Positions 17,149 through 25,920 of a stretch of 42,320 nucleotides of DNA are shown here, in pieces (positions within the stretch are counted from its first letter, which is position 1; every line of letters begins with the position of its first letter). The notes under the pieces are model-generated. The model was not told the origin of the DNA. It made no database searches and worked only from the letters and a program-made list of their open reading frames with translations. Position numbers and translations under genes: made by a program. The stretch spans positions 614 to 42,933 of the forward strand of contig JAAEZI010000010.1 of NCBI GenBank assembly GCA_018222915.1, in the 5' to 3' direction. This DNA comes from Algicola sp. GTDB lineage: Bacteria; Bacteroidota; Bacteroidia; Flavobacteriales; Flavobacteriaceae.

Positions 17149-17242
17149 AGTTTATTTAGATTAAATTTAAATAAAAAAAGCAGCGAAATTATAACCTATT
17201 GTGAATCAATAAATCATATCAAAAATTAAACGAAGTCAAATA

Positions 17243-18106
17243 TTAATGGTAAGCAGTGAAGATTTTTGTCGCCTCATTGTAAGCGCTTTCAAAACTCATG
17301 GCATTGAGGTTATTGTGTTTATTCGAAGTGAAATAAGACAGTAACTTTTCAGTAGGCATATTTCCCGTTAATTCATCTTTAGCCATCGGGCAACCTCCAA
17401 ATCCCTGAATGGCACCATCAAATCGCATGCAACCCGATTTATATGCGGCATCCACTTTTTCAAACCATGTTGTGGGTGTTGTGTGTAAATGCGCACCAAA
17501 TTCTATTTGAGGATATTTAGGAATTAAATTGGAAAACAAATAGGAAATACTGTCAGGATTAGAACTGCCAATGGTGTCACTTAACGACAATATTCGCACG
17601 CCCATCCTACTCAGACGTTCCGTCCACTCCCCTACAATCTCAACATCCCATGGATCACCGTACGGATTTCCAAAACCCATGGAGATATACACAACAACTT
17701 CCTTTCCATGCTTGTTGGCCAGTTCTAATATTTCAGAAAGTGTCACTACTGATTGTGCAATCGTTTTATGCGTATTTCGCATTTGAAAGTTTTCTGAAAT
17801 TGAAAATGGATATCCCAAATAATCAATTTCAGGATGTTGACAAGCATCATTGGCGCCTCTGGTATTGGCAATTATTGCCAAAAGCTTACTAGAAGTAGCA
17901 CTCAAATCCAATTGAGATAACACTTCTGCAGTATCCACCATTTGAGGAATAGCCTTGGGTGAAACAAAACTTCCAAAATCAATCGTGTCAAATCCAACTC
18001 TGAGAAGAGACTGTATGTACTGCACCTTTTTAGATGTAGGAATAAACTCTTTGATACCTTGCATGGCATCACGCGGACATTCGATTATTTTGATCGCTTT
18101 CTTCAT
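17243..18106 (-). CDS. hydroxymethylglutaryl-CoA lyase
   Basis: 287 residues, the usual bacterial length. Cleaves HMG-CoA to acetoacetate and acetyl-CoA, the last step of leucine degradation. The active-site residues are present: Arg12-Asp13 in 'ECPRDAMQG', the metal-binding His206 and His208 in 'HLHTTP', and the catalytic Cys239 in 'GGCPMAKDELTGNMPTE'. It lies 36 bases behind the LysE-type exporter gene on the same strand, so the two are probably co-transcribed. A leucine dehydrogenase-like gene is nearby at 25,921 but not adjacent. Confidence 0.95.
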   Translation of the reverse strand: MKKAIKIIECPRDAMQGIKEFIPTSKKVQYIQSLLRVGFDTIDFGSFVSPKAIPQMVDTAEVLSQLDLSATSSKLLAIIANTRGANDACQHPEIDYLGYPFSISENFQMRNTHKTIAQSVVTLSEILELANKHGKEVVVYISMGFGNPYGDPWDVEIVGEWTERLSRMGVRILSLSDTIGSSNPDSISYLFSNLIPKYPQIEFGAHLHTTPTTWFEKVDAAYKSGCMRFDGAIQGFGGCPMAKDELTGNMPTEKLLSYFTSNKHNNLNAMSFESAYNEATKIFTAYH

Positions 18107-18142
18107 TTCCTCAAAGATAGCAATAAAGATGATTTTTAGAAG

Positions 18143-18769
18143 CTATTTTTCCGAAGTGAGTATGAGGACTGCAATCCCAACAAAGACAATAATTTGCAAC
18201 CATTTTAGATAAAAGCCCAATCGTATGTGTTGTTTTAAATAGGAAGAAATTGAACCAGCTAGAATCGCAATGGCAGAGAAAATAATGGCCGATACTATCA
18301 TAAACAATAGACCTAAAACATAAAACTGAACGACAGTACTTATACCATCACTAAATAAAAATGCAGGAAAAAATGCAAGAAAAAAAATAGACACTTTCGG
18401 ATTTAAAACGTTCATCATAAATCCTTGTTTGTAAAGCGCCCAAAGACTTTTCTTAGGAATGTTTTCAGAGCCTAAGCTTAAAGCGTTATCAGTCTTATAA
18501 ACTTTATATGCCAAATACAACAAATAAGCAGCTCCAAACAATTTGATTATAAAAAACAAAGTGTCATTGTTTTTTATAATGGCCGATACGCCAAATGCCA
18601 CCAATGTTGTATGAACCAAACACCCTGAAATTAAACCTGCAACTGTGGCTAAGCCATATTTCTTTCCATTGACCATGCTTTGCATCAAGACAAATATATT
18701 ATCTGGTCCTGGTGATATAGCCAAAGCAGACGTGGCAATAACAAACGATATGAGTAGGTCGTAATTCAG
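18143..18769 (-). CDS. LysE/RhtB-family amino-acid exporter, unusual start
   Basis: 208 residues if started at the CTG at 18769. The family signature 'AISPGPDNIFVLMQS' and five or six membrane helices are clear, with 'MNVLNPKVSIFFLAFFPAF' further on. The first helix is coded in frame upstream of the first usable NTG start inside it (TTG at 18724): codons 18725-18769 read NYDLLISFVIATSAL. No ATG, GTG or TTG lies between the TGA at 18782-18784 and that TTG; only ATA (18778) and CTG (18769) stand where homologues would begin. Starting at 18724 would remove most of helix 1. Either a rare start codon is used or the start was lost. Exported amino acid unknown; HMG-CoA lyase follows in the same unit. 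Confidence 0.8.
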   Translation of the reverse strand: MNYDLLISFVIATSALAISPGPDNIFVLMQSMVNGKKYGLATVAGLISGCLVHTTLVAFGVSAIIKNNDTLFFIIKLFGAAYLLYLAYKVYKTDNALSLGSENIPKKSLWALYKQGFMMNVLNPKVSIFFLAFFPAFLFSDGISTVVQFYVLGLLFMIVSAIIFSAIAILAGSISSYLKQHIRLGFYLKWLQIIVFVGIAVLILTSEK

Positions 18770-18784
18770 TTGGTTTATTTTTCA

Positions 18785-18792
18785 CAAAAATA
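18785..18792 (-). promoter_or_regulatory. -7 element upstream of the LysE-type gene
   Basis: TATTTTTG on the minus strand. The predicted start, near 18778, falls within ten bases of the presumed start codon, so the mRNA would be leaderless or nearly so. No TTG element at the right distance. Confidence 0.4.
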
Positions 18793-18991
18793 ATTAAAAT
18801 TACAAGTGAGCTATGAAGTATGCGTGAAATTTTAAAACTGAAACAATTATGGGATTCATGTTTTTTAAATTATGATGACCCAATTAATAACACCTGTTAA
18901 TTACATAAAATACTGTATTTCATCTATAAATATAGTAGTTTATCGATTTTTTCGTATGTTTACGCGATTAACTAAACCTACATTAGCAGAC

Positions 18992-20737
18992 ATGACATCA
19001 CATTCTATTTTCAGACATGCCTTGTTCATTTTGACAACTTTGTGCTTTGCACATTCTTTAATAGCGCAAGAAATACCACAATGTGGAACTGTTGCTACTC
19101 CGGAATCCGAACAGTTTATCCAGGATCTCATGCCAAAAATCAATCAATATGAACAAACCTTTTATCAACTAAGCTCTCAAAGAAGCTCTACTGCTGTCAG
19201 TTCGGTACCTATTAAGGCACACATCATTAGAACCGATGGTGGATTTGGCGGATTGACTGAGACACAGGTAGCAAATGCCATTGCTGATATGAATCTATAT
19301 TATGCCAATGCCTATTTAGAATTTTTCTTGTGTGACGGTATCAACTTTATTGATAGTTCTGAATACTATGACTTCTCTACAGATGAACAAGATGCCTTGA
19401 CCTTAGCGAACAATGTCACAAATGTCATCAATATATATTTTGCTAATACCGTGAGTACGGAAGAAGGCGCAGGATTATGTGGCTATGCTTATTTCCCAGG
19501 AGGTCCTGAAGTGATAATGATGAATAACTCATGCGCGCTCAACGGAAGCACTTTAACTCATGAAATGGGTCACTTTTTCGCACTTTCACATACACATGGA
19601 AACAGTAATAGTTCGCTTACGACAGAACTTGTAGACGGATCAAATTGTGCTAGTAGTGGTGATTTCATTTGTGATACACCAGCAGACCCTCAATTAAGTA
19701 ACAGTAATGTAAATGCCTCTTGTAATTATGTAGGTAGCGCCACAGATGCCAACGGTGATTTCTTTAACCCGAATCCGTTGAACATCATGTCCTACTCCCG
19801 TAAATCGTGTCGAACAGAGTTCTCTCCTCAGCAATATGCTCGGATTTATGCTGTGTACCAAGCATCGCGATCAGAGATGAATTGTCCAAGTTTTAACGTT
19901 GATATTGCTTCGAATTACACTCGAGATTGCAGTAATGTACTCGATGTTGATTTTGTAGATAATAGTGCAGGTGCGACTTCTTGGCAGTGGGATGTTGATG
20001 GTGATGACGTCATTGATTATACCACACAAAATCCAACACATAGTTATACAAGTACTGGAACTTTTGATGTCACGTTAACCATTTCCAATGGCACCGACAA
20101 CATCACCAAAGTCTATCAAAACTATATTGAAGTAGGAAGTGAAGCGATTGCAACTACCGAATTGATACTAACGTTAACCACAGATGATTGGCCATCGGAA
20201 ACTTCTTGGGTATTGAGAGACAGTAATGGCACACCATTATATACAAGTCCGACTTATGTTGAAGGTGTTGATGACTTTCAAACCTTTACTGAAAACTTCG
20301 CCATTGCAACCAATGAATGTTATTCTTTTGAAATGATTGATAGCTATGGTGATGGTATTTGTTGTGCTTCAGGTTTTGGCTCATACAACTTGTCAACACT
20401 TGAAGGTAATGTAATTGTGAGTGGTGGCAACTATGGTTCGGGAGAAACAACCTATATGGCAAATGACGTCTTAAGTGTTGATAATTATTTTAAGACAAAT
20501 TCCATATCGTTGTACCCTAATCCGTCGTATCAACAATTAAACATTCAACCTTCCAATATGAATGATCTTCCAGACAGCTATCACATATATAATGTGTTGG
20601 GACAAGAAATTACGAGTAAGGAGATTAACAATGTGTCAGATTTAACGATAAACACAACACCATTAAACAGTGGTGTTTACTACATCAGACTGAATAAAAG
20701 AAATCATTCTGAAACACTGTCTTTTATAAAGAATTAA
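18992..20737 (+). CDS. secreted M43-type metalloprotease with PKD and T9SS sorting domains
   Basis: 581 residues from the ATG at 18992, which starts the signal peptide (cleavage near 'LIAQ', residue 26); an ATG at 18872 would add 40 residues. The zinc site is HEMGH (190-194) with third ligand His200, in the form HExxHxxAxxH where Gly is usual, and a Met-turn 'NIMSYS' at 264-269; this fits M43 (cytophagalysin-type) metalloproteases. Residues of about 302-382 are a PKD domain ('WQWDVDGDDVIDY'), then a Cys-containing module with 'DSYGDGICC', and a T9SS type A tail from 'SLYPNPS' to the end. The protein should be secreted and act on extracellular proteins. Confidence 0.9.
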   Translation: MTSHSIFRHALFILTTLCFAHSLIAQEIPQCGTVATPESEQFIQDLMPKINQYEQTFYQLSSQRSSTAVSSVPIKAHIIRTDGGFGGLTETQVANAIADMNLYYANAYLEFFLCDGINFIDSSEYYDFSTDEQDALTLANNVTNVINIYFANTVSTEEGAGLCGYAYFPGGPEVIMMNNSCALNGSTLTHEMGHFFALSHTHGNSNSSLTTELVDGSNCASSGDFICDTPADPQLSNSNVNASCNYVGSATDANGDFFNPNPLNIMSYSRKSCRTEFSPQQYARIYAVYQASRSEMNCPSFNVDIASNYTRDCSNVLDVDFVDNSAGATSWQWDVDGDDVIDYTTQNPTHSYTSTGTFDVTLTISNGTDNITKVYQNYIEVGSEAIATTELILTLTTDDWPSETSWVLRDSNGTPLYTSPTYVEGVDDFQTFTENFAIATNECYSFEMIDSYGDGICCASGFGSYNLSTLEGNVIVSGGNYGSGETTYMANDVLSVDNYFKTNSISLYPNPSYQQLNIQPSNMNDLPDSYHIYNVLGQEITSKEINNVSDLTINTTPLNSGVYYIRLNKRNHSETLSFIKN

Positions 20738-20761
20738 TGGTGATAGCATTGAAAGCATACG

Positions 20762-20797
20762 AAAGCGAATGGGTTTTTAAATCAATTCGCTTTTTTT
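20762..20797 (+). terminator. intrinsic terminator overlapping the 3' end of pyrD
   Basis: AAAGCGAAT and ATTCGCTTT form a 9-bp stem around a 14-base loop, followed by a T-run. It ends transcription of the protease gene; its right half lies inside the last codons of the convergent pyrD (stop at 20782-20784). Confidence 0.75.
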
Positions 20798-21819
20798 ATT
20801 AAAGCTTTGTTAATCGCTTTAATTAAAGAAGGGCCTTCGTAAATAAAGCCTGTATAAATTTGAACAAGATCTGCACCAGCCTCTATTTTCTCTAGGGCAT
20901 CTTGAGCAGAATGAATCCCACCAACCCCAATAATTGGAAAGGCCTTCTGACTCTTATCTGCTAAATATTTGATGACTTTAGTGGACTTTGATTTGATAGG
21001 TTGCCCACTCAAGCCACCCTGACCAATTTCTTCCAATCTGGCATCGCTAGCTTTTAATCCCGTTCTATCTACAGACGTATTACTTGCTATGACACCATCT
21101 AATTTCGTCTCTTCAATAAGTTCAATAATTTCGTCTAGTTGGTTATCGTTTAAATCTGGTGCTATTTTTAGTAAAATTGGTTTTTTGTTTTCAAAGTTAG
21201 CATTCGCTTTTTGAACTTCGGAAATGAGCTCTAGCAGATAATCCTTATCGTTTAATTTTGCATGACTCCCTACATTGGGACAACTCACATTAAGTACGAA
21301 ATAATCCACATATGGATGAAGTCCATTGAAGCAATCCAGATAATCCCTTGTATAATCTTCAGGTTTAGTAGCGGTATTTTTACCGATATTTCCACCAATA
21401 ATGAGATGGCCTTTATGTTGTTTAAGTTTTTCTATGGCAGCCTCTAAGCCTTCATTATTAAAACCCATTCGATTAATAATTCCTTGATCATCTTTGAGTC
21501 GGAATAATCGTTTTTTAGGATTTCCTTTTTGACCTTTTGGAGTAACGGTTCCAATTTCAATAAAGCCAAAACCAAAATTTGAAAGCTCATTATATAAGAC
21601 AGCATTTTTATCAAAACCTGCTGCCAAGCCTACTAGATTCTTAAATTTCAATCCGAATAACTCGCGTTCTAACCGTTGGTCTTTCACGACATATAGCGCA
21701 CGAAACAAAGAGGTCATTCCGGGTATTTTGGACAAATTTCTAATGAGAGAAAATGTAAAATAATGTACTTTTTCAGGGTCGAAAGAAAATAAAATAGGTC
21801 GCAGTAGAAGCTTATACAT
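20782..21819 (-). CDS. pyrD: dihydroorotate dehydrogenase, class 2 (quinone-dependent)
   Basis: 345 residues. Oxidises dihydroorotate to orotate in pyrimidine synthesis, passing electrons to menaquinone. Class 2 membership is shown by the N-terminal amphipathic helix '[20 protein letters not shown]' that docks on the membrane. FMN-site motifs follow: '[10 protein letters not shown]', '[22 protein letters not shown]', 'NVSCPN' with the neighbouring catalytic Ser region, 'KIAPDL', 'ASNTS' and '[11 protein letters not shown]'. The ATG at 21819 starts exactly at this helix; the frame is open 74 codons further upstream but without supporting motifs and across the promoter. It diverges from pepT. 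Confidence 0.96.
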   Translation of the reverse strand: MYKLLLRPILFSFDPEKVHYFTFSLIRNLSKIPGMTSLFRALYVVKDQRLERELFGLKFKNLVGLAAGFDKNAVLYNELSNFGFGFIEIGTVTPKGQKGNPKKRLFRLKDDQGIINRMGFNNEGLEAAIEKLKQHKGHLIIGGNIGKNTATKPEDYTRDYLDCFNGLHPYVDYFVLNVSCPNVGSHAKLNDKDYLLELISEVQKANANFENKKPILLKIAPDLNDNQLDEIIELIEETKLDGVIASNTSVDRTGLKASDARLEEIGQGGLSGQPIKSKSTKVIKYLADKSQKAFPIIGVGGIHSAQDALEKIEAGADLVQIYTGFIYEGPSLIKAINKALIKKAN

Positions 21820-21858
21820 ATCAAATCTTTTCTGCTGCAAAAATACTACAGATTTGAT
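21820..21858 (-). promoter_or_regulatory. pyrD promoter box inside an inverted repeat
   Basis: A -7 element TATTTTTG lies at 21838-21845 (minus strand). It is framed by a perfect 9-bp inverted repeat, ATCAAATCT at 21820-21828 and AGATTTGAT at 21850-21858, whose centres are 30 bases apart, about three helical turns. One arm touches the pyrD start codon. A regulatory operator is possible, but chance in A+T-rich DNA cannot be excluded. Confidence 0.4.
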
Positions 21859-21939
21859 TAAAATCGTTAACTTTCGTCCTATAAAATATCCTACGGAATT
21901 TTTAATGTTTTTCACTACAAATAACAAGACCTCTCGAGT

Positions 21940-23184
21940 ATGATTTCGAAAGAACATATCATTAAACGCTTTATCAGTTATGTCACCGTAGACACGGAAT
22001 CTGATCCTAAAAGTGATACAACACCAAGTACTCCAAAGCAATGGGACTTAGCTCACGCGCTTGCCAAAGAATTGATTGCTATTGGCATGAAAGATGTCAC
22101 TATTGATCCAAACGCTTATATCATGGCTACGTTGCCGAGTAATGTAGACCATGACGTACCAACGATTGGTTTTATTTCTCATTTTGATACATCACCAGAT
22201 TTTACTGGTGCTAACGTTAAACCTCGCGTGATTGAAAACTATGACGGAAAAGATATCGCACTCAATGCCGAACACAATATCATTCTGTCTCCTGATTATT
22301 TTGAAGATCTGCTGCAGTATAAAGGTCAGACGCTCATCGTGACAGATGGTACCACATTATTAGGCGCAGACGATAAGGCTGGGATTACTGAAATTGTTTC
22401 TGCTATGGAGTATCTAATAAATCATCCAGAAATCAAGCATGGCGACATTAAAGTAGGCTTTACACCTGATGAAGAAATTGGTCGAGGCGCCCATAAGTTC
22501 GATGTGGAGAAGTTTGGAGCAGATTGGGCATACACTATGGATGGTAGCCAGATTGGCGAACTAGAATATGAAAATTTTAATGCGGCAGGTGCTACAGTCA
22601 CAGTGAAAGGAAAAATAGTTCATCCTGGTTATGCTAAAGGTAAAATGGTGAATTCTATGTATATCGCTACTGAATTTATAAATTCATTACCACGATTGGA
22701 AACTCCTGAACACACCGAAGGTTACCAAGGTTTCTTTCATTTACATCATATGGAAGGTAAAGTAGAAGAAACTGTTTTGGAATATATTATTAGAGATCAC
22801 GACAAGGACCATTTCGAAGCACGAAAGGAAGTCATGAGAAACCTCACTAATGACATTAATTCCCAATACGAGCGAGAAGTGATTTCCATAGACATAAAAG
22901 ATCAATACTTCAATATGAAGGAAAAGGTTGAACCTGTGATGCATATTGTAGACATTGCAGAAGAAGCCATGAAACAACTAGATATTGAGCCACTCATTAA
23001 ACCCATAAGAGGAGGAACCGATGGTTCTCAACTGAGTTATATGGGACTCCCTTGCCCTAATATCTTTGCAGGCGGACACAATTTTCATGGGCGCTATGAG
23101 TATGTCCCAGTTGAGAGTATGATTAAAGCGACGGAAGTTATTTGTAAAATTGTAGAATTAACTGCCGAAAAGTATCGTCCTTAG
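21940..23184 (+). CDS. pepT: peptidase T (tripeptide aminopeptidase)
   Basis: 414 residues, the usual length. A cytosolic M20-family zinc aminopeptidase that removes N-terminal residues from tripeptides. Metal ligands and catalytic residues are visible: His81 and Asp83 in '[10 protein letters not shown]', Asp144 in 'GADDKAG', Glu178/Glu179 in '[12 protein letters not shown]', 'HPGYAKGKM' of the lid domain, and the final ligand in '[10 protein letters not shown]'. The substrate-binding '[10 protein letters not shown]' is also present. Divergent from pyrD, transcribed alone. Confidence 0.97.
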   Translation: MISKEHIIKRFISYVTVDTESDPKSDTTPSTPKQWDLAHALAKELIAIGMKDVTIDPNAYIMATLPSNVDHDVPTIGFISHFDTSPDFTGANVKPRVIENYDGKDIALNAEHNIILSPDYFEDLLQYKGQTLIVTDGTTLLGADDKAGITEIVSAMEYLINHPEIKHGDIKVGFTPDEEIGRGAHKFDVEKFGADWAYTMDGSQIGELEYENFNAAGATVTVKGKIVHPGYAKGKMVNSMYIATEFINSLPRLETPEHTEGYQGFFHLHHMEGKVEETVLEYIIRDHDKDHFEARKEVMRNLTNDINSQYEREVISIDIKDQYFNMKEKVEPVMHIVDIAEEAMKQLDIEPLIKPIRGGTDGSQLSYMGLPCPNIFAGGHNFHGRYEYVPVESMIKATEVICKIVELTAEKYRP

Positions 23185-23285
23185 AGCTTTACAACGCCTT
23201 CTTATGTCTATGTGATAACTGAGCTTCTGGTAGCGAAAAACCTGTACGTAAAAATTATGTATTTTTATGATTTAAATGGTTTACT

Positions 23286-23885
23286 ATGAAAAAAGTTAGC
23301 ACTGTAGAAGCCTATATAGCTAATCATGAGCATTTTTCTGAAGCGCTATACAAACTTCGCGATATTATTAATTCGACGGAACTACAAGAGTCCATCAAAT
23401 GGAATGCACCTGTGTATTCTCTAGAAGGAAAGAATGTCATAGGATTAGGAGCATTTAAACAGCATTTCGGTATTTGGTTTTTTAATGGTGTATTCTTGAA
23501 AGATTCTAAAAATCTTTTGGTCAATGCTCAGGAAAATAAAACGAAAGCTTTAAGGCAAATGCGTTTTAATAGTATTGACGAGGTGGATGAAGCCATCGTA
23601 TTATCATATGTACAAGAAGCTATCGAAAATCAAAAATTAGGCAAAGAAATCAAACCAACGCGAAAAGGCACGAAGGTTTCTGTGCCGAAGGAATTATCGT
23701 CGGTTCTGAAAGATAATTCCAAATTAAAAGCCAGTTTTGACCAGCTCACTCCCGGAAAACAGCGTGAATACTGCAACTATATCAATGATGCAAAAAGAGC
23801 GGCTACCAAGCTATCCCGTATTGAAAAGATCACACCAATGATCTTAAAGGGTGTTGGTTTAAACGATATGTACAAAAATTGTTGA
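23286..23885 (+). CDS. DUF1801 / YdeI-OmdA-type protein
   Basis: 199 residues, cytosolic. Residues 1-115 form a DUF1801 (YdhG-like) domain: 'LRDIINSTELQESIKWNAPVY' and 'FGIWFFNGVFLKD'. The C-terminal 70 residues match the OmdA/YdeI module: 'VPKELSSVLKDN', 'FDQLTPGKQREYCNYINDAKRAATKLSRIEKI'. OmdA-type proteins have been linked to bacteriocin protection in other bacteria; no such role can be shown here. A strong terminator follows directly. Confidence 0.85.
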   Translation: MKKVSTVEAYIANHEHFSEALYKLRDIINSTELQESIKWNAPVYSLEGKNVIGLGAFKQHFGIWFFNGVFLKDSKNLLVNAQENKTKALRQMRFNSIDEVDEAIVLSYVQEAIENQKLGKEIKPTRKGTKVSVPKELSSVLKDNSKLKASFDQLTPGKQREYCNYINDAKRAATKLSRIEKITPMILKGVGLNDMYKNC

Positions 23886-23893
23886 AATCCATA

Positions 23894-23927
23894 AAAAAAC
23901 TCCGAAAGTTACTTTCGGAGTTTTTTT
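23894..23927 (+). terminator. intrinsic terminator, bidirectional
   Basis: CTCCGAAAG (23900-23908) pairs with CTTTCGGAG (23912-23920) around a 3-base loop, with A-tract and T-tract on either side, so it can stop both this gene and the convergent yajC. Confidence 0.9.
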
Positions 23928-23945
23928 ATAAATGTGTTTTGAAAT

Positions 23946-24236
23946 TTATTTCACAGTTGCTGGTGCATTGAGTTTCTTACTAATCTCCATAGAAATCGCA
24001 GAACGTTCAAATTTTATTTTTCCAGCGAGTGTTTCGATAACACAGCTATTGTCTTTATCATTTAGATCGACAATTTTTCCGTGCATACCGCTTTTAGTTA
24101 CCACTTTATCACCTCTTTTCAGTGCTGCAGCGAATGCTTTTTCCTGCTTAGCTCGCTTCATTTGCGGAGCAATCATGAAAAAATACACCACGGCAAACAT
24201 GGCAACAATCGGTAAAATTCCTCCAAATGAATCCAT
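23946..24236 (-). CDS. yajC: preprotein translocase subunit YajC
   Basis: 96 residues. One membrane helix (residues 6-24, 'GILPIVAMFAVVYFFMIAP') is followed by the conserved 'PQMKRAKQEKAFAAALKRGDKVVTKSGMHGKIVDL' cytosolic domain. YajC associates with SecDF and the Sec translocon. It follows the DUF1573 lipoprotein gene by three bases and the nusB gene more distantly, a gene order frequent in Flavobacteria. Confidence 0.95.
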   Translation of the reverse strand: MDSFGGILPIVAMFAVVYFFMIAPQMKRAKQEKAFAAALKRGDKVVTKSGMHGKIVDLNDKDNSCVIETLAGKIKFERSAISMEISKKLNAPATVK

Positions 24237-24239
24237 AAA

Positions 24240-24740
24240 TTACTTTCCTACAGGTTGAATTGAAGCTGAACCAGCTTTCTTAGCAGGTGCATTTGGATCT
24301 GGCTCAACAAATGCCTTGATCTTCACTTGCTCAGAACCTTTTTCTGTATTTGTAGTTAACGTAATTGTTTTCTGTACTTGGTTAGAACCTTTACCATTGA
24401 ACTTTACTGTAAATTCAGCAGATTCACCTGGCGCTAAAGGATCTCTATTCCAATCTGATGGCACAGTACATCCACAAGTACTTTTAATGTTACTCACTAC
24501 TAAAGGCGTTTTACCTGTATTCGTGTATTTAAATTTTGTTTCAACAGGCGTTCCGTTTACAATCGTTCCAAAGTCATGCTCAGTCTCCTCAAAAGAGATG
24601 ACTGGAAACTCAGAAGCATTTGCATCTCTTTCTGCTGCTGCCGCAACGTTATCCGAATTAATTTTGCTAGTTGCATCTTCTTTACAAGACGTAAAAGCTA
24701 CTAAACATAATGCGCTAAACGCTAAAATTGCTTTTTTCAT
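24240..24740 (-). CDS. DUF1573 lipoprotein
   Basis: 166 residues from the ATG at 24740. Lipobox TSC (Cys19). The DUF1573 Ig-like domain is shown by 'EHDFGTI', 'FKYTNTGKTPLVVSNIKSTCGCTVP' with its hallmark CGC, and 'PLAPGESAEFTVKFNGKG'. Periplasmic, function not established; an Ala/Pro-rich tail ends the protein. The upstream in-frame ATG at 24797 lies beyond the promoter's start site. Cotranscribed with yajC. Confidence 0.9.
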   Translation of the reverse strand: MKKAILAFSALCLVAFTSCKEDATSKINSDNVAAAAERDANASEFPVISFEETEHDFGTIVNGTPVETKFKYTNTGKTPLVVSNIKSTCGCTVPSDWNRDPLAPGESAEFTVKFNGKGSNQVQKTITLTTNTEKGSEQVKIKAFVEPDPNAPAKKAGSASIQPVGK

Positions 24741-24776
24741 TGCTATGATTTTTAAATTGTTTTTGATTCGAGAACC

Positions 24777-24805
24777 CAAATGTACTAATAATTTCATCCA
24801 ATCAA
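24777..24805 (-). promoter_or_regulatory. promoter of the DUF1573-yajC unit
   Basis: TTG at 24803-24805, 18-base spacer, TACATTTG at 24777-24784. Predicted start near 24770, 30 bases before the ATG at 24740. Confidence 0.65.
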
Positions 24806-24865
24806 AATTTTTAGTGCATTTTCAAACAAAAGATTAACAGTCTATGCTTGATGATTCCTACAAGT

Positions 24866-25810
24866 TTACAACAATCCTCTTCCTATTTTATTAAGTTTGC
24901 CTTCCGCAGTATACTCCTTAATTATTTTGTCTAAAATACCATTGATGAAATTACTACTTTTAGGTGTAGAATATTCCTTAGCGATTTCCAGATATTCATT
25001 GATGGTTACTTTTACAGGAATTGATGGAAATTTCTGAAATTCACAAATGGCCAATTCCATTAGTACCGTATCAATTTGGGTAATTCTATCAGCATCCCAA
25101 TTTTTAGTTTTATTCGCAATTTCCTGCCTGAAAGCTGTCTGATTTAAAATCGTTTTTTTAAGCAAGTCTATGGCAAAATCCCTATCATCCATGTCCTTGA
25201 ACAACTTTGGTGTAAAGTGTTTTCCTTCAGAAGATGCCTTAGATTTCTTGAGCAATTTTAAAATGGCTGTATTTACTACTGGCAAATCGTCTAACCACGT
25301 GAGGCGCTTATCTTCAAAATAATCGTATAGCTTATCATTGGGTGCTATGATTTCCGTAAAAATATCAATCACAAAGTTTTTGTCCTCCTTGAAGGTAGAG
25401 GTTTTAGTCGCCATATAGGTTTTGTAAATATCACTTTCGATAATAGATTTGAAAATAACATCTACATACTCGAAATCGAGATACCACAGATTCTCTTTCT
25501 GATCTTCAATGCGTGACTTTAAAGCTTCATTTGAACTCAATAAGACCAAAAGCTCATTATTGACAAACTTAGCATTCGGATTTTTCTCCTCTTTAGTTGC
25601 TAAAAGTTTTTGCTGATTTTTTTTCAATCGATCGTTTGCCTTTTGATGCACTGCAATAAGCAATGAACATTGCGCCAAAAACAAATCGTACATGCTGTCC
25701 AGACTCTTAAGAAGAAATGTCTCATTAGCTTTTAAGTCATCACTCTCACTGCCTTGAGAAGCGTAAAGAGTTTGCATAACTTTTATACGAATGTGTCGTC
25801 TGTTTAACAT
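24866..25810 (-). CDS. nusB: transcription antitermination factor NusB, long Bacteroidetes form
   Basis: 314 residues, about twice the E. coli protein; the long form is typical of Bacteroidetes. The opening 'NRRHIRIKVMQTLYA' is the NusB N-terminus, then a family-specific helical insertion of about 150 residues, and the NusB core resumes at 'RDFAIDLLKKTI' through 'DTVLMELAICEFQKFPSIPVKVTINEYLEIAKEYSTPKSSNFINGILDKI'. NusB joins NusE on boxA RNA and supports rRNA transcription. Confidence 0.93.
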   Translation of the reverse strand: MLNRRHIRIKVMQTLYASQGSESDDLKANETFLLKSLDSMYDLFLAQCSLLIAVHQKANDRLKKNQQKLLATKEEKNPNAKFVNNELLVLLSSNEALKSRIEDQKENLWYLDFEYVDVIFKSIIESDIYKTYMATKTSTFKEDKNFVIDIFTEIIAPNDKLYDYFEDKRLTWLDDLPVVNTAILKLLKKSKASSEGKHFTPKLFKDMDDRDFAIDLLKKTILNQTAFRQEIANKTKNWDADRITQIDTVLMELAICEFQKFPSIPVKVTINEYLEIAKEYSTPKSSNFINGILDKIIKEYTAEGKLNKIGRGLL

Positions 25811-25836
25811 AGTTACAAAGAGCTAAAAATTAACAA

Positions 25837-25860
25837 AGCGAAAGATCATGTCCTTTCGCT
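25837..25860 (-). promoter_or_regulatory. stem-loop at the 5' end of the nusB message
   Basis: AGCGAAAG and CTTTCGCT form an 8-bp stem around an 8-base loop. The predicted transcription start is at about 25857, so the hairpin is at or just across the 5' end of the mRNA. It could stabilise the message, attenuate it or be an operator. Confidence 0.45.
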
Positions 25861-25863
25861 CTG

Positions 25864-25892
25864 CAAAAATAATATTATTTTAAAAGAACCAA
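25864..25892 (-). promoter_or_regulatory. nusB promoter
   Basis: TTG at 25890-25892, 18-base spacer, TATTTTTG at 25864-25871. Confidence 0.65.
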
Positions 25893-25920
25893 ACTTTTTT
25901 AAGGTTTGTAATACAATTAA

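Noticed and set aside
24316-24837. 173-codon plus-strand frame opposite the DUF1573 gene
   Set aside because: Shadow of a well supported lipoprotein gene; product has no recognisable domain.
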